This document shows positions 54,562-63,778 of a DNA stretch of 64,000 nucleotides, one piece after another (within the stretch, counting starts at the first letter, position 1; each line of letters opens with the position of its first letter). The DNA is from Thalassotalea atypica. Lineage in GTDB: Bacteria > Pseudomonadota > Gammaproteobacteria > Enterobacterales > Alteromonadaceae. The stretch spans positions 1,550,001-1,614,000 of the forward strand of contig NZ_AP027364.1 in assembly GCF_030295975.1 (NCBI RefSeq), read 5' to 3'. The position numbers were made by a program, and so were the translations under genes. A model generated the notes under the pieces. It was given only the letters and a program-made list of their open reading frames with translations, did not search any database and was not told where the DNA came from.

Positions 54562-56136
54562 ATGAGTATAGATTTTATTTTACCTGACATTGGCGAAGGC
54601 ATCGTTGAATGTGAGCTAGTTGAATGGTTAGTGACTGAAGGTGAACGTATCGAAGAAGATCAGCCTGTTGCTGATGTTATGACTGACAAAGCACTAGTCC
54701 AAATCCCTGCTATGCATTCTGGCGTAGTTGAGAAGTTATATTACCAAAAAGGCGACATTGCTAAAGTACACCAGCCACTATTTGCGATGACACCTGACGG
54801 AGAAGCCGTTGCTGCACCAGTTGAGTCTGTTGTTGAAGATTCAGTTGATTCAGCGCCTGTTAATGGGGGAGGCACTCAAGTGGAAGACTTTATCTTGCCT
54901 GATATTGGTGAAGGTATTGTTGAATGCGAACTGGTTGAGTGGCTGGTTGGTGAAGGTGATGAAATTGAAGAAGATCAACCTGTTGCTGATGTAATGACCG
55001 ATAAAGCGCTGGTACAAATTCCTGCTATGCATTCAGGTAAAGTGGTTAAGCTTTACTACGCCAAAGGTGAAATAGCAAAAGTACACGCTCCTTTATTTGC
55101 CATAGAACGTATAAGTGATGGTAACGTGATGCCGTCAACAACTATGCCAGTGGCTTCTAAAAATGAACCTGCTAAAGCATCCCCAGCAGAAAAATCTGCT
55201 ACTAATGCGCAAGCTACAACACCAGTTAAAGCAAAAGAAGGTAACTCTAAAGCCATCGCTAGCCCAGCCGTTAGACGCGTAGCCCGTGAATTAGGGGTTA
55301 ACATTCATCAAGTGCCTGGCAGCGGTAAAAAAGGCCGTGTGTATAAAGAAGATGTGATTTCGTTTAATGATAATGGTGCTGTTGTGGTTACTGAAGAAAC
55401 GATAGTCACAGCAGCTGCGCCTGTTATTGGTGGCACTCGAGTTGAGCCTATACGTGGCGTAAAAGCCGCTATGGCGAAAGCTATGGTTGCTTCTGTTTCA
55501 TCTATTCCGCATTTCACTTATTGCGAAGAAATAGACATGACTGATTTGATTGCACTACGCGTTAAGTTAAAAGAGAAGTACGCTAAGCAGGACATTAAAT
55601 TGACGATGATGCCATTCTTTATGAAAGCAATGTCATTAGCGTTAAAAGAGTTCCCTGTTGTTAATGCTCAGGTGAACGATGACTGCACTGAATTGACCTA
55701 TTTTGACGATCATAATATTGGCATGGCAGTAGATTCAAAAGTTGGCTTGCTAGTGCCTAATGTTAAGCAAGTGCAAACTAAAACCATCATTGACTTAGCA
55801 CAAGACATTACGCGTTTGACCAATGATGCACGCTCTGGCCGTGTTAGTCCGGACGACATTAAAGGCGGCACAATTTCAATATCTAACATTGGTGCGTTAG
55901 GTGGTACGGTTGCTACACCGATCATTAATAAACCAGAAGTTGCTATTGTTGCACTAGGTAAATTGCAAAAACTTCCTCGTTTTGATGATCAAGGAAATGT
56001 AGTTGCACGTTCAATTATGCAAGTGAGCTGGTCTGGCGATCATCGTGTGATAGATGGCGGGACCATTGCTCGTTTTAGCAATCTTTGGAAGTCATACCTA
56101 GAAGATCCAAGCTCAATGTTAGTGGCGATGAGCTAA
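54562..56136 (+). CDS. bkdB: Branched-chain 2-oxoacid dehydrogenase E2 with two lipoyl domains
   Basis: Lipoamide acyltransferase core, 524 residues. Lipoyl domains at 2-77 (Lys43) and 108-182 (Lys148) are nearly identical over M-T-D-K-A-L-V-Q-I-P-A-M-H-S-G. A subunit-binding domain (about 233-270, S-P-A-V-R-R-V-A-R-E-L-G) is followed by the catalytic domain with W-S-G-D-H-R-V-I-D-G. The E3 gene does not follow, unlike in Pseudomonas bkd operons, so a shared Lpd is expected elsewhere. Confidence 0.96.
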   Translation: MSIDFILPDIGEGIVECELVEWLVTEGERIEEDQPVADVMTDKALVQIPAMHSGVVEKLYYQKGDIAKVHQPLFAMTPDGEAVAAPVESVVEDSVDSAPVNGGGTQVEDFILPDIGEGIVECELVEWLVGEGDEIEEDQPVADVMTDKALVQIPAMHSGKVVKLYYAKGEIAKVHAPLFAIERISDGNVMPSTTMPVASKNEPAKASPAEKSATNAQATTPVKAKEGNSKAIASPAVRRVARELGVNIHQVPGSGKKGRVYKEDVISFNDNGAVVVTEETIVTAAAPVIGGTRVEPIRGVKAAMAKAMVASVSSIPHFTYCEEIDMTDLIALRVKLKEKYAKQDIKLTMMPFFMKAMSLALKEFPVVNAQVNDDCTELTYFDDHNIGMAVDSKVGLLVPNVKQVQTKTIIDLAQDITRLTNDARSGRVSPDDIKGGTISISNIGALGGTVATPIINKPEVAIVALGKLQKLPRFDDQGNVVARSIMQVSWSGDHRVIDGGTIARFSNLWKSYLEDPSSMLVAMS

Positions 56137-56170
56137 ACGGCTTAATTAGCCTATTGAGTTTGCTTATTAA

Positions 56171-56206
56171 AAAAAGCCTGACATTTTTTATTTGTCAGGC
56201 TTTTTT
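56171..56206 (+). terminator. Terminator of the bkd operon
   Basis: AAAAAGCCTGACA and TGTCAGGCTTTTT are complementary around a T-rich loop, ending in six T. Confidence 0.9.
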
Positions 56207-56218
56207 GTAGTTGTAGCA

Positions 56219-56246
56219 TAAAAAAAGCCCTACCGTAGTAGGGCTA
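56219..56246 (-). terminator. Minus-strand terminator without an assigned gene
   Basis: Read on the minus strand: AGCCCTAC-TACG-GTAGGGCT followed by seven T. No minus-strand protein gene lies to its right before 58.8 kb. It may shield the bkd genes from antisense transcription or end a small RNA. Confidence 0.65.
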
Positions 56247-56475
56247 AGCATCAACAAGACGGGAGAGTCGTGAATGCGAATTAAGAATTACAAAAATTTG
56301 CTAAACCACTTTACAAATTAAAGTGTACGGCGAATGACTGTTGTTCATCGTAGTCGATGAATATGACAATTTAATGACAAAAGCTGATGATTAGAATACG
56401 TTAATTTAATTAACCTGTAGACTGGACATCGATAAGCGCTACAATCAAGAAAAATCATAAACGGTAGGTAAACCA
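56247..56475. other. Non-coding gap before the kinase gene
   Basis: 229 bp. A small ORF of 15 codons (56274-56321, GGGAGAG upstream) is the only coding hint. A minus-strand small RNA ending at 56219 is possible. No firm promoter was found. Confidence 0.35.
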
Positions 56476-58314
56476 TTGGCCGAGAAAAAGTTGCAACACT
56501 TTTATATTGCTGAAGAGCAATCTATTTATTTATTGAGCCAGAAAGACGCAACCAAACTTAAACGCTGGGTTGAACTCTGCAAACAGCAATTATCGTTATT
56601 GGGTTATCAAAATATTGAACTGGTCGGTAAAGGCGCATACGGTTTTGTTTTTTCTGGAGAAGATGAGCAGCAGCATCAATTTGTCTTTAAATTCTCTAGA
56701 ATAAACCTACCGCAACATGTTCAAGACAGGTTAGAAGAAGAAGCTGATATTCAACAACACCTACACCATAGCCGCATTCCACAAGTAATTGAATATCGAA
56801 AAATCAAACGTCAATGTATTTTACAGATGACCCGTGCTCCAGGCATTAATTTAGAAGAGTATTCTCATCTTCATGGCCCTTTGTTGCCAGAGTTGGTTGT
56901 TAATATTGCGATTCAACTGGGTGAAATACTGATCTATTTGCGTAATTCGAGTCTTCACTCAACCAATAAGCCATACGTACATGGCGATATTAAACCGTCG
57001 AATGTGGTTTATGATGAATCCACTGACAAAGTTTATTTAGTGGATTGGGGGTCGTCAGTTGCCGCGCAGCAAGACGTTAATGGCCAAAGTACAGCCACTA
57101 ACGTCATGGATTTGATGAGCAGTGATTTGCAAAACAGTAACGCAAGGCTTGGTGATGTCTACTTTATAGGACCGGAACAGCTTAATGGTGGACTGTCTTC
57201 GCCACGATTTGATGAACAAGGTCTCGCTGCAACTTTGTATGCGCTGGCATCAGGGCAATCATGTCGATATGGCAAAGATGTGATTTCCGCCAGCGCATTG
57301 GGATTACCAAGAGTGTTGGCAAAAATGATAGACGGCATGCTTAGTGGTAATGATCAAACTCGTGCCCGAGCGGGCGACTATTTTTTTAATAATTTGCACT
57401 ACTTAAAACAATTGGTGTTGGCAAAACCTAAAGCAATAGTGCCATCAGAGCCTATGATCCCTGTGTGGTGTAAATCAACACTAGATGATGAGTTAATCGA
57501 TACCGTGGTCTATGGCTCTCGAAAATCGTTTCTGCGCGAACAAAGTGAAGGAGAGGCCCTTTCTACAGTTGATGATGTCCAATTAGAAAAATACTACAAG
57601 AATTACTTAATGGGCATGGGGGATACAGAAAAAGCGTTTATTGCTGCTGTGAGTAGATTGGGAAACTTTCCCGTTGTTGGTGGCCTCGCCATACGTTGGG
57701 AAAAAGATGGTGTTTATATAGATTCCAATTTGACCATGTTTAATCCATCTCTAAAAGCGTCTTTTCATAGTGCGGTGAATAATATGGTTCATTTAGCGCA
57801 AGGCATTTTCAGGGTTGGTATGTTTAAAAGCTGCCTGTTTAACGCCCGTAATACGCTGCATGTGGAACGTGATAATGAAAAAGAGTCTTTTGTCCCTACG
57901 TTTGAGCAATTTATTCCATTTGACGTCAGTGTGGTTCCCGAGCTTGACGATATTACCAAGCTACACTCGTATTTTGAGGACGGGAAAGATCCGGATGAAT
58001 ATTTGTACCTACCTGACGTTATTATGGCGGAGCTTGCTAAATTGAATTTAATTCATCACACCGGTTGTATTATTTTTGAGGTGTTGCCGACTCACTTGAA
58101 AATTCATAGCTATTTGATGCTATTAAACCATGAGAAACGTGAAGAGTTTGCGCAATGTTTAGATAACATAATGAAATTACTACCTACAATTAAAGGTAAC
58201 GGTATTTCTGGGTTTATGAAGCTTCCATATAAAGACACACGTTTCTTTGAACACCTAAATACATTGCCAGAAAAGTACTATCCGAAAAACCCCAGAAAAG
58301 TAATTAATGACTAG
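56476..58314 (+). CDS. Hanks-type Ser/Thr protein kinase with an unassigned C-terminal half
   Basis: 612 residues, soluble, TTG start. The kinase domain (about 43-315) has the Gly loop G-K-G-A-Y-G-F-V near 51, Lys72, a likely helix-C Glu (E88/E89), the catalytic loop H169-G-D171-I-K173-P-S-N176, and D190-W-G in place of D-F-G, so all catalytic residues are present. The G-P-E-Q motif follows. Residues about 330-612 form a mixed alpha/beta region I cannot place (F-L-R-E-Q-S-E-G-E near 345, then repeated strand-rich parts). No phosphatase (PP2C) gene is adjacent. Confidence 0.85.
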   Translation: MAEKKLQHFYIAEEQSIYLLSQKDATKLKRWVELCKQQLSLLGYQNIELVGKGAYGFVFSGEDEQQHQFVFKFSRINLPQHVQDRLEEEADIQQHLHHSRIPQVIEYRKIKRQCILQMTRAPGINLEEYSHLHGPLLPELVVNIAIQLGEILIYLRNSSLHSTNKPYVHGDIKPSNVVYDESTDKVYLVDWGSSVAAQQDVNGQSTATNVMDLMSSDLQNSNARLGDVYFIGPEQLNGGLSSPRFDEQGLAATLYALASGQSCRYGKDVISASALGLPRVLAKMIDGMLSGNDQTRARAGDYFFNNLHYLKQLVLAKPKAIVPSEPMIPVWCKSTLDDELIDTVVYGSRKSFLREQSEGEALSTVDDVQLEKYYKNYLMGMGDTEKAFIAAVSRLGNFPVVGGLAIRWEKDGVYIDSNLTMFNPSLKASFHSAVNNMVHLAQGIFRVGMFKSCLFNARNTLHVERDNEKESFVPTFEQFIPFDVSVVPELDDITKLHSYFEDGKDPDEYLYLPDVIMAELAKLNLIHHTGCIIFEVLPTHLKIHSYLMLLNHEKREEFAQCLDNIMKLLPTIKGNGISGFMKLPYKDTRFFEHLNTLPEKYYPKNPRKVIND

Positions 58315-58339
58315 ACGTTAACTTAAGTAAGGAATCATG

Positions 58340-58717
58340 ATGGAAAATCAGCAAACAGGTGAACAGGCTTGGTTAGATCTAACTGTTGATAACGCAGAGG
58401 AGATAAAGTCTTTCTATCAAGACGTAATTGGATGGAAGAGCGAAGCAGTATCAATGGGTGAGTACGAAGACTTTACCATGATAAGTGCAGAGTCAAGGCA
58501 GGCTGTTAGCGGTATTTGCCATGCACGTGGTGGCAACAAAGATTTGCCACCGATGTGGCTCCCGTATTTCTTAGTGGAAGACGTGGCCAGTGCGACTGAA
58601 CAAGTAAAATTGCAGGGAGGTCATTTAGTCACACCGATTAAAACCATGGGCAAAGACAAATATGTTGTTATCAAAGATCCCGCTGGCGCTGCCTGTGCTT
58701 TGTATCAAAAAGGTTAA
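58340..58717 (+). CDS. VOC-family protein
   Basis: 125 residues, glyoxalase-like fold in two halves. W-L-D-L-T-V-D-N-A opens the first, F-Y-Q-D-V-I-G-W-K follows, and the second half has P-Y-F-L-V-E-D-V and D-P-A-G-A-A-C-A-L-Y. Similar to single-domain VOC proteins of enzymatically unknown role. AAGGA is 6 bases before ATG 58340; ATG 58337 is possible. It follows the kinase gene by 25 bases and may be co-transcribed. Confidence 0.82.
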   Translation: MENQQTGEQAWLDLTVDNAEEIKSFYQDVIGWKSEAVSMGEYEDFTMISAESRQAVSGICHARGGNKDLPPMWLPYFLVEDVASATEQVKLQGGHLVTPIKTMGKDKYVVIKDPAGAACALYQKG

Positions 58718-58779
58718 TACGGTCTGGAATTGTCAGCAATCTATATCATTATTTTAAGAGCTGGCTAATAATAGGGGCA

Positions 58780-60123
58780 CTACATTGTAGATTCTGGGTG
58801 TGAGCTGGTATTAAGCGGCAAGAACAGTGTTTGGTACAGTTTTGTTGCATAATCATCAGTCATTCCTGAGACATAATCTGCAATAATGCGATGTTGGTTT
58901 TCACCTTTTTCACCCGCATGTTGCCACCTTTTAACAGTATTCGGTGAAAGTAGCCGAGTTGGATCTGAGGCAAGTGCCTCAAATAATTCCATGACAATTT
59001 GTTGTCCGCGATATTCTATTCGCTGAATAGACGGTTGTTTGATAACAAATTGAAAGACAAAGTCTTTGAATATTTGCAGTACTTTAGCTTTTTCTGATGG
59101 GAGCTGTGCATTGTATTTTAATAAAGGCTCGATAAATTGCCCGTCACCAGTATCAACTAGTTTAAGTTCAATTGCGGTAATAAGGTAATTTACCAAGCCG
59201 CCAATTGCGTCCTTTTGCAGGTGATGTTGTGCCGAGAACATTCTTTCGGTCAGTCCATCGCAATATTGCACCAACCATTTGTCATCAATACTTTTAAGCT
59301 TTTCAATTACATGTTCGTCAAAGTCATTGCGATTCACTACGTCGGTTACAATTGCATCTTCAAGGTCATGAATGCCATAGGCAATATCATCAGCTAGTTC
59401 CATGATCGAACAATCAAGTGATTTGTAGACGGTCTTAAAGTGTTGATGCTCTCTTTTCTTAATGGATTGAAATAAGGCTCGATCGCTTTCGCTAAGTGGA
59501 GAAAAAACCCAATCGATTATATCGTTATCATCAACGTACAATCCTTTAGGAGGATGCCAATCACTGGCTTTCAATCCACGTAAATTTGTTGGCTCAATGA
59601 CATCAGGTTTATTTTGTAATACATCAAGCGTTTGAGGGTATTTTATCAAGCCAAGTAAAGTCCTACGTGACAAATTCATACCATGATGTTCACTAAAAGG
59701 CTCTAGTTTTGATACGATTCTTAACGTTTGACCATTCCCCTCAAACCCACCATGCTCTCTCATCATATAATGTAACGCCACTTCACCACCGTGACCGAAG
59801 GGCGGGTGACCGATATCATGTGCCAAGCAAATAGACTCAATTAAAGTATCATCGTCAGGAAAAAACTGGCTTGTTAGTTCAGGGTATTTTGACCGTAATT
59901 GAGAACTAATCCCGGAGCCTATTTGAGAGGCCTCGAGCGAATGGGTCAAGCGTGTACGATAAAAATCGCTTTGACCACTACCAATGACTTGTGTTTTCGA
60001 CTGCAATCGCCGAAAGGCGGCTGAATGTAATATCCTTGCTCTGTCCCGTTGAAAAGGGCTGCGGTGATCTTGTTGACGTTCACTTACTTTATTCAAACGA
60101 CGATCTAACCATGATTTTTGCAT
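58780..60123 (-). CDS. dgt: dGTP triphosphohydrolase-like HD protein
   Basis: Hydrolyses deoxynucleoside triphosphates to deoxynucleosides and tripolyphosphate. From ATG 60123 it is 447 residues. The start W-L-D-R-R-L-N, then F-R-R-L-Q-S-K-T-Q-V, is the family signature. Metal ligands are in R-L-T-H-S-L-E near 62-68, L-A-H-D-I-G-H-P-P-F-G-H-G near 110 and E-L-A-D-D-I-A-Y near 240. Known roles are dNTP pool control and, in some bacteria, phage defence. Confidence 0.92.
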   Translation of the reverse strand: MQKSWLDRRLNKVSERQQDHRSPFQRDRARILHSAAFRRLQSKTQVIGSGQSDFYRTRLTHSLEASQIGSGISSQLRSKYPELTSQFFPDDDTLIESICLAHDIGHPPFGHGGEVALHYMMREHGGFEGNGQTLRIVSKLEPFSEHHGMNLSRRTLLGLIKYPQTLDVLQNKPDVIEPTNLRGLKASDWHPPKGLYVDDNDIIDWVFSPLSESDRALFQSIKKREHQHFKTVYKSLDCSIMELADDIAYGIHDLEDAIVTDVVNRNDFDEHVIEKLKSIDDKWLVQYCDGLTERMFSAQHHLQKDAIGGLVNYLITAIELKLVDTGDGQFIEPLLKYNAQLPSEKAKVLQIFKDFVFQFVIKQPSIQRIEYRGQQIVMELFEALASDPTRLLSPNTVKRWQHAGEKGENQHRIIADYVSGMTDDYATKLYQTLFLPLNTSSHPESTM

Positions 60124-60235
60124 TTTGCACTCTTCTAGTATAATAATTAAATGAGAGTCGTTTAAATTAAGTTGTATTAAACAGTCCTGTGCTATTACAT
60201 TTATCAAGATGTACGGCGCTGTGCAATAAGGAATT

Positions 60236-61042
60236 TTGTTGAGTAAGTTAAAATGGATTAAAAATCGGATAACTCTGCTAGCTAGTGTTGCTTTTTTCGT
60301 CGCTGGCTATTGTGCGATGTCTTATAGTAAACCGTTTGATGATCGTGAAGTTGTTACGTTAATTGCAGGAATGGTTAAGCCGCCTTTTATTATTGAAGAA
60401 AATGGTAAAGGCCTACAGCTAGAAATCATACGAGAAGCGTTCAAATTGAGTGAAATTGAGGTCAATTTTGTTCATGTTCCTCTTGCTCGGCATCAATCAA
60501 GTTATCAAAAATTGAATTTTGATGGCATTATTACTATGCGTGAGACGCAAGAGCTTGATGGCATTCATTTTTCTAACCCTTATATTTTTTATGAAAATGT
60601 CGCATTAAGCTTAAGTGCGAATAAATTCTCTATTGAGCAAGTAATGGATTTGAGCGGCAAGCGTGTCGCAGCATTCCAAAATGCGACTAAATTCTTAGGG
60701 GCCGAGTATCAGGCAGCAATTGCGCAATCGTGCCATTACCAGGAGTTTGCTGATCAATTTAAACAAATGCGTAACCTTTTTGAAAATAAATCGGACATCG
60801 TTATTGCTGATGTCAATATTTATAATTATTTCCGTAAAATAAGGCGAGGCGGCATTTACAATAAATCAGTTTCAGTTCACCACATCTTCCCTATGCGAGG
60901 TTATGTCGCAGGCTTTAGGGATAAGATCATCCGTGATAAATTTATCAAAGGCGTTGCCAAGTTAAAATCTAATGGACAATATTTGGAAATTCTCGCTCGT
61001 TATCAGGACGATAAAGGACAATTTTCTAAAGTAATGCACTAA
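60236..61042 (+). CDS. Periplasmic solute-binding-like protein
   Basis: 268 residues with a signal-anchor or signal peptide (I-T-L-L-A-S-V-A-F-F-V-A-G). A family 3 binding-protein fold: K-P-P-F-I near 50, F-D-G-I-I-T-M-R near 100, I-H-F-S-N-P-Y near 113, L-S-G-K-R-V-A near 143, then S-D-I-V-I-A-D. No transporter partner is adjacent. The start is TTG; AAGGA is 6 bases before the second TTG (60239), which may be the real start. Confidence 0.78.
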   Translation: MLSKLKWIKNRITLLASVAFFVAGYCAMSYSKPFDDREVVTLIAGMVKPPFIIEENGKGLQLEIIREAFKLSEIEVNFVHVPLARHQSSYQKLNFDGIITMRETQELDGIHFSNPYIFYENVALSLSANKFSIEQVMDLSGKRVAAFQNATKFLGAEYQAAIAQSCHYQEFADQFKQMRNLFENKSDIVIADVNIYNYFRKIRRGGIYNKSVSVHHIFPMRGYVAGFRDKIIRDKFIKGVAKLKSNGQYLEILARYQDDKGQFSKVMH

Positions 61043-61079
61043 CCACCTAGTATCTTTTATTACGTCTAAAATGCCAAAG

Positions 61080-61976
61080 TTAGCATTCTAACTGGTGGTA
61101 TTGATAGAATAGTTTTTCCAGTAGTAATGTGGCGGGCCCTACATTGTCCCGATCAGGGATCACTAAATGTAAAGGAATATGGCGTTCATCATAGTGCTTT
61201 ATTTTGATTTTTCGGATTTCTTTGCGCGTCAGATAAGGCTTGGCAATTGACTCTGGTATCCAACAAAACCCTATATCTGTCGCCAAAATAGATAAGGCCT
61301 CATGAAAATTTGCAACTGTCCATCGCTGTTCTGCTTTTAGCCAACCCTGAGATCTTTTAGCTTTTCCTGTATCACTGATAACGATTTGCAGTGAATTTGC
61401 TAGCTGGTCTTGGCTAATTTCATCAGAACTTATTTCGGTATTGTTGATGCTTGTCACCGGGATCATTTTTACCGAGCATAACGTATTCGCGAGATGTCCT
61501 TTAGGTACTATATTCGTTATTGCAAGGTCGACGGTTTTTTCATTAATAGCCTCTTCGCTTCCGGAAATGACAGCGTCGATGATTTTTATGCGACTACCAC
61601 GACTTTGTGGTAAAAATTGTTTAAGTATTTGATATAAAATTTCTTTTGGGTAGATTAATTCAACAGAGCAAGTGATTTCAGGTTCCCAGCCTTTGTTCAA
61701 TGTGTCAGCTAGAGATTCAAGCGCTTCAACGTCTTGTAAAATTTGCCTCGCACGACGTAACATGGTTTCACCAGCATTGGTGAGAAAGGCCTTTCTTCCT
61801 TTGATCTCCAGTAATTGAATGCCCAGTTGTGTTTGCAATTTAGCGACGGCGTGATTTAGCGAAGACTGACTTTTGTTGAGTTTTTCGGCGGCTTTGGCAT
61901 AACCGCCGTAATCTACTACAGATTGCAGTATGCGCCACTGTTCAAGCGTAGATTTGGCCCTGAATATTTTATCCAT
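61080..61976 (-). CDS. LysR-family transcriptional regulator
   Basis: 298 residues. Winged helix-turn-helix at the N-terminus (W-R-I-L-Q-S-V-V, then Y-A-K-A-A-E-K-L-N-K-S-Q-S-S-L-N). The co-inducer domain is standard in length. Its ATG overlaps the cmoB stop by one base, so it is translated with cmoB. That is unusual, as LysR genes are normally divergent from their targets. Confidence 0.9.
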   Translation of the reverse strand: MDKIFRAKSTLEQWRILQSVVDYGGYAKAAEKLNKSQSSLNHAVAKLQTQLGIQLLEIKGRKAFLTNAGETMLRRARQILQDVEALESLADTLNKGWEPEITCSVELIYPKEILYQILKQFLPQSRGSRIKIIDAVISGSEEAINEKTVDLAITNIVPKGHLANTLCSVKMIPVTSINNTEISSDEISQDQLANSLQIVISDTGKAKRSQGWLKAEQRWTVANFHEALSILATDIGFCWIPESIAKPYLTRKEIRKIKIKHYDERHIPLHLVIPDRDNVGPATLLLEKLFYQYHQLEC

Positions 61977-62941
61977 TATGTATTTGCTATAAAAATGGCA
62001 CGTTGTGGAGCAGGGTAACCTTCAATGGTTTTTGTCTCATCGTTAGGGTCAAGGAAGTCGCTTAAGGATTCTGTATCAATCCAATCCGTCTTTCTTTGCT
62101 CTTCGACAGCTGTGATGTCAGTATTAACCATGCGAACGTTTTTAAAGCCACAACGTTCTAGCCAAGCACACATGGCCTCACCGCTTGGTAAAAACCAAAC
62201 ATTTCGCATTTTTGCGTAGCGCTCGCCAGGAACCAATACTGTATTTTCATCGCCGTTGACAATCAAAGTTTCGAGGACAAGCTCACCCCCTTTGTTCAGT
62301 TGAGATTTCAATTGGTATAAAAAATCTATCGGCGAACGGCGATGATATAACACGCCCATGGCAAAGACAGTATCAAATGCCTTTAATTCAGGTAGTTGCT
62401 CAACACCTAAAGGCAACAAGTTGACGTTGGTATCTTTAATGAAATGTTGTATGGCATTAAATTGCATAACAAACAACTGAGTGGGGTCGATACCTACAAC
62501 AAATTTTGCCCCTTCACCGCGCATGCGCCATAAATGATAACCACTGCCACAACCGATATCTAAAACGTAGCGATCTTTTAAATCGCTGATGTGAGGGACT
62601 AATCGATCCCACTTAAAATCAGAACGCCATTCGGTATCTATATGCAAACCGTGAATATGGTACGGTCCCTTACGCCATGGTTTCAGTTTTTTGAGCAAGC
62701 TTTCAAGGCGTTTATATTCGCCTTCATTTATGTCTGAACGAATTCCAGCGGTCACTGAGTGACTTAAATCCAAAGTGCTTGGCGTGGTTTGCGGCAGTGC
62801 ATCTAAGGTTTTCTGCCAATGCTTAAATTCGCCATGTAAGTGATTGCGTTGCCAGTCATCGAGTTGGCTGGGTAAGGTATTAAGCCAATGACTTAAACGA
62901 TTAACCGCGATAGATTGATAAAACGTGTTAAATTGATTCAT
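61976..62941 (-). CDS. cmoB: tRNA U34 carboxymethyltransferase CmoB
   Basis: Transfers the carboxymethyl group of carboxy-SAM to 5-hydroxyuridine at tRNA position 34, forming cmo5U. It has 321 residues. Typical segments are [10 protein letters not shown]-like (here [12 protein letters not shown]), [11 protein letters not shown] near 125 and [13 protein letters not shown] near 190. It overlaps cmoA by 4 bases. Confidence 0.96.
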   Translation of the reverse strand: MNQFNTFYQSIAVNRLSHWLNTLPSQLDDWQRNHLHGEFKHWQKTLDALPQTTPSTLDLSHSVTAGIRSDINEGEYKRLESLLKKLKPWRKGPYHIHGLHIDTEWRSDFKWDRLVPHISDLKDRYVLDIGCGSGYHLWRMRGEGAKFVVGIDPTQLFVMQFNAIQHFIKDTNVNLLPLGVEQLPELKAFDTVFAMGVLYHRRSPIDFLYQLKSQLNKGGELVLETLIVNGDENTVLVPGERYAKMRNVWFLPSGEAMCAWLERCGFKNVRMVNTDITAVEEQRKTDWIDTESLSDFLDPNDETKTIEGYPAPQRAIFIANT

Positions 62942-63672
62942 TTGATGGCCACAATAGATAAAAAGTTAAAGCATTGAAACCACTGCGTCATGTGGCTAAA
63001 CCCTGCCTGCGTTAATCGCTCAAAGTGGGTTTCAAGCGGGTCAGGTTTCATAACATGTTCAAGGGCAGAGCGCTTTTGAGCAATTTCTAATTCGCTGTAG
63101 CCATTGGCTCGCTTAAAGTCATGATGCAAGTTAATGAGTAATTCGTTACAAGCAGGATCATCATGGGCTACTTTTTCTGATATAACGAGAATCCCGCCTG
63201 ATTTAAGCCCTTTTGCTATCTTAGTTATCAACCCCTGACGTTCATTTTTGTCTATGAATTGTAAGGTGAAGTTTAGTACCACCATGGACGCATCTTCTAT
63301 GTCAATGTCTTGGATATTTGCTTGCACGATATCGACCGGTGTATTGCCTTTAAATGCATTAATATGTGTCTTGCAGCGCTCAACCATAGCCGCTGAATTA
63401 TCAACACCTATGATGTTGCAGTGATTTGCGGTTATTGCTCGGCGCATGGCCAATGTGGCCGCTCCAAGTGAACAACCTAAATCGTAGACTGTTGAATGGT
63501 CTGTAACATAGTGTTGACTTAAGCGCCCTATAGTGTCGATGATCGTATTGTAGCCCGGTACGGAGCGGCTGATCATATCAGGAAATACTTCCACAACTTG
63601 TGCGTCAAAAGTAAAGTCTTTGACTTGACCGTGTGGGTTTGAATAAATTAAATCGGTATCAGACGATGTCAT
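62938..63672 (-). CDS. cmoA: Carboxy-S-adenosyl-L-methionine synthase CmoA
   Basis: Makes carboxy-SAM from SAM and prephenate for CmoB. It has 244 residues. [20 protein letters not shown] opens the fold, [11 protein letters not shown] near 63 binds the cofactor, and N-F-T-L-Q-F-I near 130 follows. The stop overlaps the cmoB start (ATGA), so the two are translationally coupled. Confidence 0.97.
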   Translation of the reverse strand: MTSSDTDLIYSNPHGQVKDFTFDAQVVEVFPDMISRSVPGYNTIIDTIGRLSQHYVTDHSTVYDLGCSLGAATLAMRRAITANHCNIIGVDNSAAMVERCKTHINAFKGNTPVDIVQANIQDIDIEDASMVVLNFTLQFIDKNERQGLITKIAKGLKSGGILVISEKVAHDDPACNELLINLHHDFKRANGYSELEIAQKRSALEHVMKPDPLETHFERLTQAGFSHMTQWFQCFNFLSIVAIK

Positions 63673-63778
63673 AATCTATCTTTAGAAATGTATAATCATG
63701 GTAAATTACTGTGTATTTTAGCTGAACTGTTTGATCTTGATAAGATATTATTGCATAGCAACAAGAAACAAGGTGATA

